Source: Glaciozyma antarctica PI12
Lineage: Eukaryota > Basidiomycota > Microbotryomycetes > Kriegeriales > Camptobasidiaceae
Direction of reading: 5' to 3'
NCBI GenBank assembly: GCA_002917775.1
Contig: KZ627150.1
Span: forward strand, 1,248,307-1,312,306
Length of the DNA: 64,000 bases
A program made the translations under genes and the position numbers. The notes beneath the pieces are model-generated. The model was not told the DNA's origin, ran no database searches, and saw only the letters and a program-made list of their open reading frames with translations. Below, one piece after another: positions 21,957-32,012 of this stretch; position 1 is the stretch's first letter; each line of letters starts with the position of its first letter.

Positions 21957-23030
21957 ATGCAGCGCAATGGCTCTCTACTCTACGACGAAGGTCCATCCTG
22001 TGCGAGCGAGCAGGCTGACCGCCACAAACCTATCGTGGAGCAGTACCGTGTCGCACTCGACCGGGTGAAGACTGAGAACCGGAAGCGGAGGGAGCAACTG
22101 GAGTTGTCGAAGCTGGTGCCCGTCGGAAACGTTCCAGCGGCTGATCGTGCACAACGGGTTATAGGTGAGCTTAGTCCAGGACGTACCTCTGCTGCTGAGC
22201 AGCGCTGATTCTTCCTGCAGGGATGTTTCTCACGAGGCACGTGAGCGACGTACGCCTCTAATTACCCCGCAAAGGTCGCGCGGATCTGGAACTCTGGGCA
22301 AACTCCGACACGCTCAAGGACTCGTCGCCGTGGTTCAAGACGCTGCTCGAATCGGACTTTGCGGAGAGCGTTACCGCCAGCAGCTCGAAGCGTCGTCGCA
22401 TCGAGCCTATCTCAAGCACTATCAAGCGCGAGGACGTCGCCGCCGACTTTGAGGACTCGGACGACGAGGGAGACGAACTCACCGCGAGCCTCCTCTCTCC
22501 CTCGGCGACGGAGGAGTCGTGCGACATCCCGTTCCGCGAAATCACACTCCCTCAAACCGCCTACACGACGTACGCCGCCTTCCTGACCTGGCTCCACACC
22601 TCGCACCTCGACTTCGCGCGCCTCAAGAGCAATTTCACCTTCTCCTCCCTCCCCTCTGCCCCCGACTCGACTCCCCAAGACCGTCACCGCGCCGAGCCCT
22701 CCGCTTTTCGCCAAAAGAACCCTCATATCACCCTCCCCGCCTCGCCGAAATCCATCTACTGCCTCGCACACCTCCTCGAGATCCCCTCGCTCAAAGCTCT
22801 CGCCCTCATCGCGCTCAAAGGGGAACTTTTCTCAGCCAATTATTGCGGTGGAGTTGTTTGGAGATGTCAGTGGGTGTTATGAGGAGGTGAGGAGGGCCGA
22901 GTTGGGGTATGCGAAGGCGCATTGGGCGGCGGTGGTGTCGGACGGGATGAAGAAGGTCAAGGAGATGGCGGGGAATGGGGAGCTTCCATATTACGTTCCG
23001 ACGATTGGGGAGCTGGTGGATCAGCTGTAG
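21957..23030 (+). pseudogene. BTB/POZ-domain paralogue 2, disrupted
   Basis: Starts MQRNGSLLYDEGPSCASEQ at 21957. The 5' exon ends VPAADRAQRVIG and joins by a phase-1 intron, at the same position as in paralogues 1 and 3, to MFLTRHVSDVRL. The same frame then meets TAA (22259-22261) and continues LPRKGRADLELWANSDTLKD, SPWFKTLLESDFAESV, the acidic linker, FREITLPQTAYTTYAAFL, SPKSIYCLAHLLEIPSLKAL. After a G4 run (22820-22823) the conserved frame shifts by one base to FSQPIIAVELFGDVSGCYEE and ELPYYVPTIGELVDQL, stop at 23030. One stop plus one shift in otherwise conserved sequence suggests recent loss of function. The shift alone could be a consensus error; the stop is harder to dismiss. Confidence 0.72.
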
Positions 23031-23152
23031 CTGCGGGTGGGCAGGTGGGAACACGAAGGTTTCGGTGGCGACCGTGCGAAGTGAATTGGGTTCTCGTCGC
23101 TGCTTCGCTTTCTCTACCAACACCAACACCTGCTTCACGACCGACTGTTTGA

Positions 23153-24240
23153 TCAATCTAGTAAGTCGACCAGCTCCCTAGTGACCATCGCACAGTATGG
23201 CATCTCGCCCCGTTCCTCAGCCTCCCGCACCGCCTTGTACGCCGGCGTCAGCTTGACCGTCGGCCACCACCTCCGAGTAAGGCTCAACTCGGCATATCTC
23301 ACATCCTCAAAGCATCCGCTCAAGCTCCCAAAAACCTCCCACGCGATAAACCACGGCATCAGGCTGTTTGCGATGCGATCGACCGAGATACGCTGGAGGT
23401 CTGGCAGGCCGAGGAGGTGGGCGAGTCGATAGACTGATTTGGGGGAGGAAGGGAGAGGAAGATGCGGCTTGATCGCAAGCTCTGCTCGGAGGTAGAATTG
23501 TTGCGTTGGATGAGGAGTGGCCGTACAAGGAGGAGGGGCGTCTTTGCCGCGGTAGTGGAGGAAGATTTCCCGGTTGCGCGCCGACACAGGGTCGTGTCCT
23601 CGTCGGAGAGGAGCGAAGGTAATGTAGGAGGTAATGATGTAGGTGAGGACGGCGTCGTAGGTCGTGTAAGCCGTTTGGGTGACCTTTACTTCGCGAAATG
23701 GCGACGATGATGGCGAATCGCGCGCGACAAAGGATTCGGCGGTGATGCTGTCGCCCTCCTCGTCCGAGTCCTCGAAATTCAGCGTCGTCTCCTGCTCCTG
23801 TGCGGTCTGGTGAGGGGAAGCAACGACCTTGCGCTTCTTGGACGAGCTCGTAACCGTCGCTTCTGCAAATTCGGATTCGAAAAGCGTCTTGAAGTAAGGG
23901 GAAGCCTCCGAGAGGAGCTCCACATTCGGCCATTGCTCAAGCTCGACGCCATCGTTGCGAAGGAAGTAGAAGCGGACGTCGTTGGGGTTGCGCTGGCGAA
24001 GGAAGGCTGCGGGGGCAGTTTCAGCGCTCGCACCTGGCTAGCTTGCGGAGGAAAACTGACTGGCACACCGCTGTGCGCGAACCTCTGCCTGGGTCATCAC
24101 GGGAGTCCTGCCGGTCACGTCGATGTTGTCAAAGGTCGCGCGCGGGAGTGGGAGGTGAACGGTTGGAGCTGGAGAAGTACGGAAGGGTCAGCTCGGCGCG
24201 CAAGAGCAGGAGAGAGTCTTGTCCTACCAGGGGAAGCCAT
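23153..24240 (-). CDS. BTB/POZ-domain protein, paralogue 3 (intact)
   Basis: The only fully intact member here. Exon 1 is MASP (24238-24240 start), then APTVHLPLPRATFDNIDVTG and MTQAEVRAQRCA. A 54-base intron in phase 1 leads to TFLRQRNPNDVRFYFLRNDG, VELEQWPNVELLSEASPYF and KTLFESEFAEATVTSSSKKR (a basic, NLS-like patch). The acidic linker (NFEDSDEEGDSI), FREVKVTQTAYTTYDAVLTY and ITFAPLRRGHDPVSARN come next. The C-terminal half is SPKSVYRLAHLLGLPDLQRI, FIAWEVFGSLSGCFEDVRYAEL and EMPYCAMVTRELVDLLD, stop at 23153. It serves as the reference for the other copies. BTB folds dimerise and may recruit Cullin3. The KKRK patch hints at a nuclear role, but no partner can be read from sequence. Confidence 0.85.
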
Positions 24241-24482
24241 TGGGTGCAGTGCTGAGCGCTGGGTGCCGGTGGGTCGGTCGAACGCGTGGCCCTGCTTGCA
24301 AGAGCGCGCAAGGAGCGCGAGAGTGAGTCCCGACTGCAAATCTAAACGAATACGCTCGGCTAACCTTTGTAGTCTGGGACGAGCAGAGAGGGAAGGAGCA
24401 GGACGCGGGCGGGGGAAGAGAGGCGCGCGCACTGGTCGGAGGAGACGGCTCTTCCTCTTCCCCCCAACGCCGACTCACGAGC

Positions 24483-25067
24483 ATGCCGTCAGAAGCAACG
24501 AACCGTGCCCGCATTTTCGCTGCGCTCTCGGACAGTGCGTCTTGCTGCCCACCACCTTCGGCAGAATCCTCCTGACGCGCTGCGCTCTTCTTGACAGGCG
24601 ACAGTACCGACAGTGAGGAAGTCTCACCTCACACATCTCCTTCGCACATCTCCTTCGCTCCTTCGGGCCGTCGCGGCGTCCCCGTAGACAATCCGAATGG
24701 CGCAGGCGTAACGACAACGTCACCCCACGCAGCCTACCTCGCCTCTCAGCGCACTCAGAATCCCCTCCTCCCCCTTCCTACCTCTCCCAAATCGATATAC
24801 CGACTCGCGCACCTCCTCGAACTTCCCGAACTTCGGCAGGTCGCTCTCAAGGCTATCGAGGAACGCCTCAATGCGAGGACTGTTGCATGGGAGGTCTTTG
24901 GGAACGAGAGCGGGGCGTACGACGAGGTGCGGAAGATCGAGGTGGAGTTTGCGGAGAAAAATTGGAAGGAGATGAAGGGGAGTAAGGCGTTCAAGGAGGT
25001 GAAGGAGAGGAGGGAGGAATTTCCGTATTTCGCGGACATCCTGGTTGAGTTGGTGGAGAAGCTGTAG
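24483..25067 (+). CDS. BTB-family paralogue 4 lacking the BTB core
   Basis: A two-exon model fits: MPSEATNRARIFAALSDS, a phase-1 intron with donor GTGCGT and acceptor TTGACAG (about 24534-24598), then DSTDSEEVSPHTSPSHISFA, PSGRRGVPVDNPNGAGVTTT and the family C-terminal region SPKSIYRLAHLLELPELRQV, VAWEVFGNESGAYDEVRKIEV and EFPYFADILVELVEKL, stop at 25065-25067. The BTB core present in copies 1-3 (from NDVRLxF to the YTTY segment) is absent. The frame stays open, so this may be a truncated but expressed product. A 13-bp tandem duplication (24633-24658) lies where the sequence resumes homology. It is divergent from paralogue 3, with 242 bases between the starts. It may also be a decaying fragment. 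Confidence 0.6.
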
Positions 25068-25302
25068 GGCGATGCGAGGTCAGGAGTGGATGGGGAAACT
25101 GTGAGGGGCGGGAACGAGCTGGGATGGATGGCTTGATTGGTGTAGGCGGGCTCGAGAATGGGAGACAGCAACTGCGCACGCTTGACCTCTTCAGCTCTTC
25201 AGCTTCTGCTCCTCTCGCGCTCCCTGCTTTCTGCTTCCACCGTCGTTGCTGGAGCTACGCAGAGCCGCTGAAAATGCAGTGCATTCTACCTGCTTCTTGC
25301 TT

Positions 25303-27392
25303 CTAGGTCGCAAACACGATCGCCGCACAAAGCCTCGACACCTCCGTCCACAACCTCTTCAACTCCATCGGCTCTCCCGCCCTCTTCCACAGCACCACAT
25401 CCCACCCCTCAACCCCCTCCATCCCTCTCTCACTCGGCAACACACTCGCCGAAACTGTTATCCTCCCACTCAGTTCCTGCTGCCTCTTATCGGCCATCTT
25501 GAAGCTGATACTAACGACGTAGGCCTGCTCTGCTGAACCGGGTTTGAGATGCACTTGCGTGATACCGAGGGAGCGGAGAGCGCGCTCGAGAGTCGTGCTG
25601 ATGAGGGGCACGGAGGAGGTGGAGAAGAAGCGAGTGAGGTTGGGGTTCGTGCGTTGGGAGGGGGCCATGGAGAGGGTTGACTGCGGGGGGAGGGTTAGTG
25701 GGGAAGGAGGCGGGAAAGGAGGGTCGTACGTAGAGGCGGAGAGAAGATTGGAAAGAGGCGGTGGGGTCGAGGCCGTGTTGCGAGAGGATGGCTTGAGAGG
25801 CGGTGAGGCCACCGCAGGAGTTGGCTGGGTTTTGCGAGGCGGATATACTGCGGTCAATGGTTAGCTTGAGGCGATTGAGAGAGCGAAGGAAGTAGAGATA
25901 ACGTACACCTCTTCGAAAGCGGGAGTAGGCGCTTGAAGTAGGCCGTGTTTGCGAAGCGAGTCGACGAGTCGGGAGTCGTGAGCATGCGCCGTCGGTACAC
26001 TGCCCGTCTGGCCCAATCAAAGGATTTGATCTGAGGTCCAGATTCTTCAGCTTTCAGCTACACGAATCGAAAGGGAGAGGACGTACTGCCGGTACCAGTC
26101 GATCGATTCTACCTGCTTGATGGCCACTCGCTTCGCTGGATCCACCTCAAGGATCGCCAGCAACAGTTCTACGTGAGACGTCAGCACAAGCACTGTTCGG
26201 TGGGGTGATGAGGCTCACGCATAGCTGAAGGGTCAATTCGGTTCCAAGGATCTTTCCGCACCAGTGCTCCAGCGATGTAGTCGGCGAATTCTGGCGAATT
26301 CTGTGTGGGTTCGTCCCATGGTGTATCTGTCGTCAAAAGAGTGAGCTTGAAGACGAAACTGCTAGCCCAGGGAGGAGAGGCGACGTACTTCCGCAGAGCA
26401 GTGCGAAGAGGAGAATGCCAGCGCTCCAGACGTCGACGGGTTCGCCAGCGTAGGGCGCGACTTTTGCGAGCTGCGAAAGACATCAGAATAACGATTTTCT
26501 CAGCAAGCGAGCGACCTACTTCAGGTGCAGCTGGGTAGAGGAGAGGCGTCAGCGGTGGCGAGGCAGAGTGAACGCGCAACGAACCATATGGAGGACTCCC
26601 GCAGCGGTCGCTCAGCAAACGAGTCCTGCCATTAAACTTGAAGACCGTCGCCAACCCGAAGTCAGAGATCTTGAGGTTGCCTGCGCGAGAGTTTGAGCTG
26701 GGAGACGATGGGAGAGAGGGTCAACGCACCTCCGCCGTCGAGAAGGCAGTTCTCGGGCTTGATGTCCCGATGGCAGATTCCCTTCTTCCCTAGATATCGC
26801 TACATGCAGATCATTAGCTGGGAGCAAGTACACAGCCTGGAGGAGCTTACGAGGCCGTCGATGAGCTGGCGAAAGTAGAGGTGCGCGATGTCGGGGTCGA
26901 CTCCCCAGTCCGGCGCTGAAGGCCTGCATCAGCTGCCTGTTCTCCCAACAGCGTAACAGCACTTACCGATCTTGTCAAAGAGGTCTCCTCCCACCGCTGC
27001 ACCGCTCATCAGCTCCCGCAGGCTCCCCACACTCGACGCGACTCACCCAGGTCCAGCACGATGTATAGCCCACTCCCCCAGATCCCATTCCGTTCCCTGT
27101 ACTCCCCCCCAAACAGCTTGAGGATATTCGGGTGCTCGAGCGTCTCGTGGATCCTCATCTCGCGCATCATCTTCTTCCCCTTCTCCTTCGCGTCGGGCGA
27201 GTTGGCATCGAGCGGGACGATCTTGATAGCTGCGAACAGGCCATTCGGGGAACGCGCGCGGTAGACGGAGGCGATTCCTCCTTGGCCTATTAGCTCGCGG
27301 ACGGTGTAGTTGAGGACGGTGGGGTTGTTCGAGCTGAGAGGACCTCGTCAGCGCGTGAGGTGGAGAGACCGCGAGCGCGTTTCTCACCTCAT
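25303..27392 (-). CDS. CHK1: DNA-damage checkpoint kinase Chk1
   Basis: Starts at 27392 with ATGAG split by an intron: [30 protein letters not shown]. Kinase features: AAIKIVPLD (ATP-site Lys), [17 protein letters not shown] (acidic hinge region), [15 protein letters not shown] (catalytic loop), [38 protein letters not shown], and [26 protein letters not shown]. The C-terminal part ([56 protein letters not shown]) matches the KA1-like autoinhibitory region of Chk1, stop at 25303. By family it is a nuclear effector of ATR/Rad3 that inhibits Cdc25. At least ten introns, all with compatible phase. No SQ cluster stands out in the linker; FQSSL occurs at its end. Confidence 0.92.
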
Positions 27393-27429
27393 GGCGACAG
27401 CGTTCCTTCAGAGCTAGACTTGCTGACGA

Positions 27430-27590
27430 GGGCTGGGAAGAAGGGGGGGGGGCTGAAAAGGCTAGACGGGTGTTGAACGNNNNNNNNNNNNNNNNNNNNN
27501 NNNNNNNNNNNNNNNNNNNNNNNNNNNNNNNNNNNNNNNGGGCTGGCGAGCAGGGCGGGGGGCTGGACAGGCTGAGACGGGTGTTGAACG
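27430..27590. repeat. Minisatellite interrupted by a 60-base assembly gap
   Basis: Bases 27480-27539 are N. The flanks 27430-27479 and 27540-27590 are two diverged copies of the same roughly 50-base G-rich unit: both begin GGGCTGG and end GACGGGTGTTGAACG. The gap therefore sits inside a tandem repeat whose true copy number is unknown. It lies just upstream of CHK1 on the minus strand. Confidence 0.88.
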
Positions 27591-28027
27591 TTGACTGACC
27601 AAGCGTCGAGTCGCGCCGACAACAGGGCGCTCTTCCTCCCGCCATTCACCTCGTCGGCGAGTTCCTTCGAGATCGCAACCTGCGCACCTCCTTCAAGTCC
27701 TACTCCTCGCGCGGAGAGGACTCTCGAACTTGGCATTCGCGGGAGTACTGCTGGCGCAAAAACTCCTCTTCGAGGTCGCGTCTTGCTCTCTCGGACGATG
27801 GACACCGACCGGATCTGCTTCGCTCTCGGCGCAAGCTTCGCCAGCGCCTCCTGCTTCTCTTCGACGCTCTGCTCGTCTCGATGATCCCAGCCTTCGATCG
27901 CGCCGCACCTGGGTTCTCAAGCCAACCCGAGTGGTATTTCCGATCACGGTGGTGGCGAGGTGTGTATGGGTGGATAAGGCAAGAGGGAATAGTATAAAAA
28001 AGGATCTAACAACAACAGAAACCGCCT
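27591..28027. other. CHK1 upstream region and HMG gene 3' flank
   Basis: About 435 bases between the minisatellite and the HMG-box stop. A long plus-strand frame runs through it and into the HMG gene antisense, but shows no domain; I treat it as a shadow. Confidence 0.4.
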
Positions 28028-29911
28028 CTATCGCCTCGACGGAAACTCGTACCCCGCCGACTCGACTCGGACCTCCACCGGAATCTCGTAGCTCTCCTTC
28101 TCCTCGTACTCTCCCTCGTTCGGCACCTCGTGCGGAACCTCCAAACCCGCCTCGTACGGAACCTCGACATACGCCTCTCCTCCCTCGACGTACGGCACCA
28201 ATCCCGCGGTCCATTGAGGACTGGCGGGTTCGTACGAAGTCTCGGGCGAGAAGCCGAAGAGCGAATCGGGGGAAGTGGCGTATTCGGAGATGTTGGGGTA
28301 GGCGTAGATGCTTGATGAGGGAGGGGCGAAGGAGAATTGGGCCGAGGCGGCGGGGGCGGACATGGGTGGGAGGTGAGGGTAGTGATCGTGGTGGGGCGAG
28401 AGGTGGGGAGGTAAAGCTTCGTGCGAGTGGAGAGGAGTCGTGTGAGGGGGGGCGGAGAGGGGGGAGGCCCAATTTGACGCGTCGAACGCCGGGAGGGGGA
28501 GGGAGTGGTAGTCGGAATGGAGGGGGTACCCGTACTCAGACGTAAGAGGGGGCGAGGGGATCTGCTGCGTGTCGTAGTACGGCATCGAGGAGAACGCTTG
28601 AGGGTACTGCTCGATAGGGTACTGCTGGAGGGGTTGGGAAGCGAGCGACGGGTCGAAGACGAATTGGGGAGCGAATTGGGGAGCGAATTGGACTGCGTCC
28701 CGCAGGTGCGCGTTCGCGTCGAGGATCGGCTGGCGCGACAAAGTCTCGAGGTGGGAGGTGGTGTGGGCTCGTCGACGACGGGAGGACGAGACGGGGATGG
28801 GGATGCGAGAGGGTGGTGGGTAGGGGCGACTGGGGCTGGCGCGGGTGGGCGAGGGGAGGGAGGCGGTGATGGACGGCTTGGGGGATTTCAATCGCTTCGG
28901 CTTGTCCTTGCGTACGGGACAGAAGCGGTAGTCTGTGCGAGCGAAGATGGCGTCAGCGAGCGAGCGATCGGGCGACGAAATTGGACGACGGACCTGGGTA
29001 CTTGATCGCGTGCTCGAGCTTCTTCTCCTCCGCCAAAGCGTCGTACCAGCTCCTCACTTCGGGAGATTCGTCCCTCCACATGTAGCCGATCAGCTTGGCT
29101 GCGACGATTCAAAACCGTCAGCCTCGGTCATCTCCCCATCCCCACCGAAAAACGACGACTCACAAATGTCGCTCTGCGGCTTGCCCGACGTCTCCTTGTC
29201 GCTCTTGAGGATCCTAATCTGCTCGCTCCGGTACAAGATCCACGCGTTCGGAGGTCGCGGCGTGTACCCCTCCGGCTTCGTCCCCGACCTCCTCGGAGCA
29301 GCTCTCTGCTCGCCAGCAGGAGACGGCGCCTTCTTCGCCTTGCGAAGAAGCTTCTTCCCTTTCCCGGCACCTTGCTCCCCGGGCCCCTCGCGCGATACGA
29401 CCGACATCAACGCCAATCCCGTCGCCACGCCCGCCGACACCTCCGATCCCACTTCGCTCCCGATTCTCGACGGCGCTCCTCGTCGAGGACGAAGGTGTGG
29501 CGGCATGACGGAGGAGAATCCAGCGAGGGTGGTAGCGGTGGCGAAATCTGCGAGGGTGAAAGGGATGGGAGAGGGAAGGGGGGCGTAGGCTGAGGAGGGG
29601 GTTGGGTAGGCGGAATGCGGGAGGGAGGAAGGGCTGTAGGGAGTGTCGGGGCTGGGAGTCTCGACGAAGGGAGCGAGGGACCCGTGCTCGAGCTTGTCGA
29701 GGCCTCGTCCAAAGGCATAGTCCCCCAGCAGCTGACCCCAATCTTCTTTGGCGACCATTGGGTCGTGAACGAGCAAGTCCTCCTCCCCCGTCGAGCGTTC
29801 AAAGTAGTCGTTCCACTCGGAAGGCGCAGGGCGAGGGTTTAGCGAAGTGGGCGGAATGGGAAGGAGGAGGTCGGGTGAATGGCGTGAAATCGGTGGGTGG
29901 GCTGAATCCAT
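28028..29911 (-). CDS. HMG-box (MATA_HMG type) transcription factor
   Basis: Starts MDSAHPPISRHSPDLLLPIP at 29911. A disordered N-terminal region of about 200 residues precedes a basic patch (KGKKLLRKAKKAPS) and the HMG box: RPPNAWILYRSEQIRILKSD, GKPQSDISKLIGYMWRDESP, EVRSWYDALAEEKKLEHAIK and YPDYRFCPVRKDKPKRLK. A long Pro/Ser/Tyr/Gln-rich C-terminus (FAPQFAPQFVF repeat, then acidic EYEEKESYEIPVEVRVES) ends at 28028. RPPNAxILYR is typical of fungal sex-determination and Rox1/Prf1/Ste11-like factors, which bind DNA in the minor groove. Which regulon it controls cannot be told. Three introns, all within or near the box. It has a 2.1 kb upstream region, consistent with heavily regulated transcription. 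Confidence 0.9.
28661..28692. repeat. 12-bp tandem repeat, about 2.5 copies
   Basis: Unit GAATTGGGGAGC at 28661-28672 and 28673-28684 followed by a partial copy. In frame within the HMG gene, it encodes the repeated FAPQ. Confidence 0.9.
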
Positions 29912-32012
29912 CGGAGTCGACGAGGCGGCGGGCTGGGGGAGAGGGAGGGAGGAGGAGCGAAGGGAAGATTGGCGTCGCCCCACGTGGAAGTGTGACAGGG
30001 GAGTTCTGATAAGCCTTGGAGGTCAATGGGCGCTCGGGAAAGGCTCCGATGGGGGACGGAGCTCACCTTTGTCCTCCGAGTTCTTGGGCAGCGACGAGCG
30101 CCTGCGAAGGGCGGCGCCGAGTCAACATGGTGGGCGCGAACGGGATCTTGGTAGAAGGGCAAGCCTCCTCTGTCCAATTCCTGTTGGGAATATGGCGGCT
30201 GATAGAAGTAGAACTGCGGGTGCTCGGGATGGAAGCGTGTAGAGGAGGGCCTCGCGTTCCCTTTGTTCCTTTCGATGGGAATGCTTCAATCGGTTTGGCT
30301 TCAGGTACTATTGTTGCCCTGCTCTGTGCTTGCCACTTGGTAACTCATAACGAGCTGCCTTGGCTTACACAGGACTCAGGATGGCGTGAACAGCCAGATC
30401 AAAAGCCAGAGAAGTCGAAGCCCAAGTCAATCGCTCTCCTCGCTCGATTCCCCAACGGCCCCGAACGATTATTAGCAGCGCTTGTCAGGGATCCAGGAAC
30501 TCCGGATTCCTGGGGTAGAGCACCCTCGCCAGGCACGCTCGCCAGTCCTGGACCCGAACAGAAAGCACTGGAAGGACAAGATCGTCGACGCACTCGAGCC
30601 TAACCCCGCCCTCCAATCAGGATCTTCGTCGAGACTTTCCTTCGAGCCGGGAGCTGCCGAGACAGGTCGAACGGGCAGCGACCGCTGTTGGGTATCCCCA
30701 GGGCCCAGTTCCCAGTTCCCAGCGGACGACCGTCGAGCGAGATAGGGAAATACCAACTCCGGCCTTCGTACTAGCATGAAAAGCAGCACTCGGAACTCCA
30801 GGACAAGGAACGACCACGCGCCTCGCGACGAGCTAGTTCCCGCGTTCGACGTGCTTCTCCCCCGTACCCTCTCGCCGACCCCGCGGTTTCGTTCAGGCGT
30901 AGCGGCAGGTTTACCCCAACTTACGTACAGTGCAGCAAAGGGACGCAATACAGCGCAGAGGGAGAGCCAATATCGCGCTGGTGCAAAGGCCGGCGTGTCT
31001 CAGTTTCTCGGACGCGATCGAGCTCTCTCCTCTCCTGTTCGCTCCTTCTCGTCTCGGGAGAAGGAACGACGTCCGGATGAGGACTCAAAGTAATTAATGA
31101 GAACAAGGAGGTGTTCACAAGAGGGAGAACGCGGGAGAAGAGGGCTGTTGCCGCAAAGTTGGTGGCGAGAGCGACACTCGAACGCGGTTGGCAGGTGCCA
31201 ATCGAACGCCCTAGTTTGACACTCGCCATCCGCGTAGGCTTTTTCAGCTGCCAAGGCCAGATTTTTTATCGACCCGTTCGGCGTAGCGAGACGACCTAGA
31301 ATAAAAGGCGAAGCCCGGCAGAGCGCTCAGGTCGCCCTTCGCACGACGCAGAGCAGATGGGTGTGCCCTGGAGAGCGCTACCAGCCAAATGTGCCGCTTC
31401 CCGCGCCTCTCTCAATTTCCAGCCCGCCCTCCTCAAAATTCCCGTGCGGTGGCGCGAAATCTGGTGAAGGTGTGACGAAGCAGTTCCTCGCCCAGTTATT
31501 CGTTCGCAGCGTTCAGCCAGTAGGGTCCAAGCTGTTGATTGCGAGATTCCATAACGAAAACAACGATTGAGGTGGACTTCCAGAGCAGAAGCGGTTCGGT
31601 GGTCCCCTCGCCCGCAGTGTTAAAAAGCGCTCGCTGCCCAGCGTGACTCGCCCTGGCGACCTAATCCAGAGCGAACTTCGGCTGCAGTGTGCGGGGAAGC
31701 AAGGAGGAAGACCGCAGCTGCGAATCACGGATGGAGAGCCGCCGCGAAAGCTCGAGCGAGGCGCTGGCGGGAGGGCGACGGTTCGGGAGAAGAGTAGGCT
31801 TAAAACAGTGGTCGAAGCGGTGTAAAAATCGCGGCTTTGCGCCGTTGTAAGCTGCAGGTCGGTGCGGCGCGGAAAGAGAGAAAAGCGCCCACCATCGCTC
31901 CGCTGCGCCATCCAAAATAGTAAAGAAATTGCTCCACGCCCCCTGCGCAAAAATCAATTAAATCAGCAGAGCTGGACAGCGAAGACGAGCTCGAGCTTCC
32001 CTCCAACCAAAC
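29912..32012. promoter_or_regulatory. 2.1 kb divergent intergenic region (HMG factor / NAP chaperone)
   Basis: No exon with a recognisable domain was found on either strand. Open frames of 60-200 codons overlap in several frames and are treated as chance. A short direct repeat (CCCAGTT repeats at about 30704-30720) is present. It likely contains long 5' leaders for both flanking genes. Confidence 0.5.

Noticed and set aside
22240-22275. Very short intron to bypass the stop in BTB copy 2 (GTGAGC...CAAAG)
   Set aside because: It would be only about 34 bases, lacks a branch point, and joins out of phase with the conserved frame, whereas the unspliced frame aligns on both sides.
27480-27539. N run as a real biological feature
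   Set aside because: It is an assembly gap; only the flanking repeats are informative.
27730-28545. Plus-strand 271-codon frame
   Set aside because: It is largely antisense to the HMG gene C-terminus, whose composition explains the open frame.
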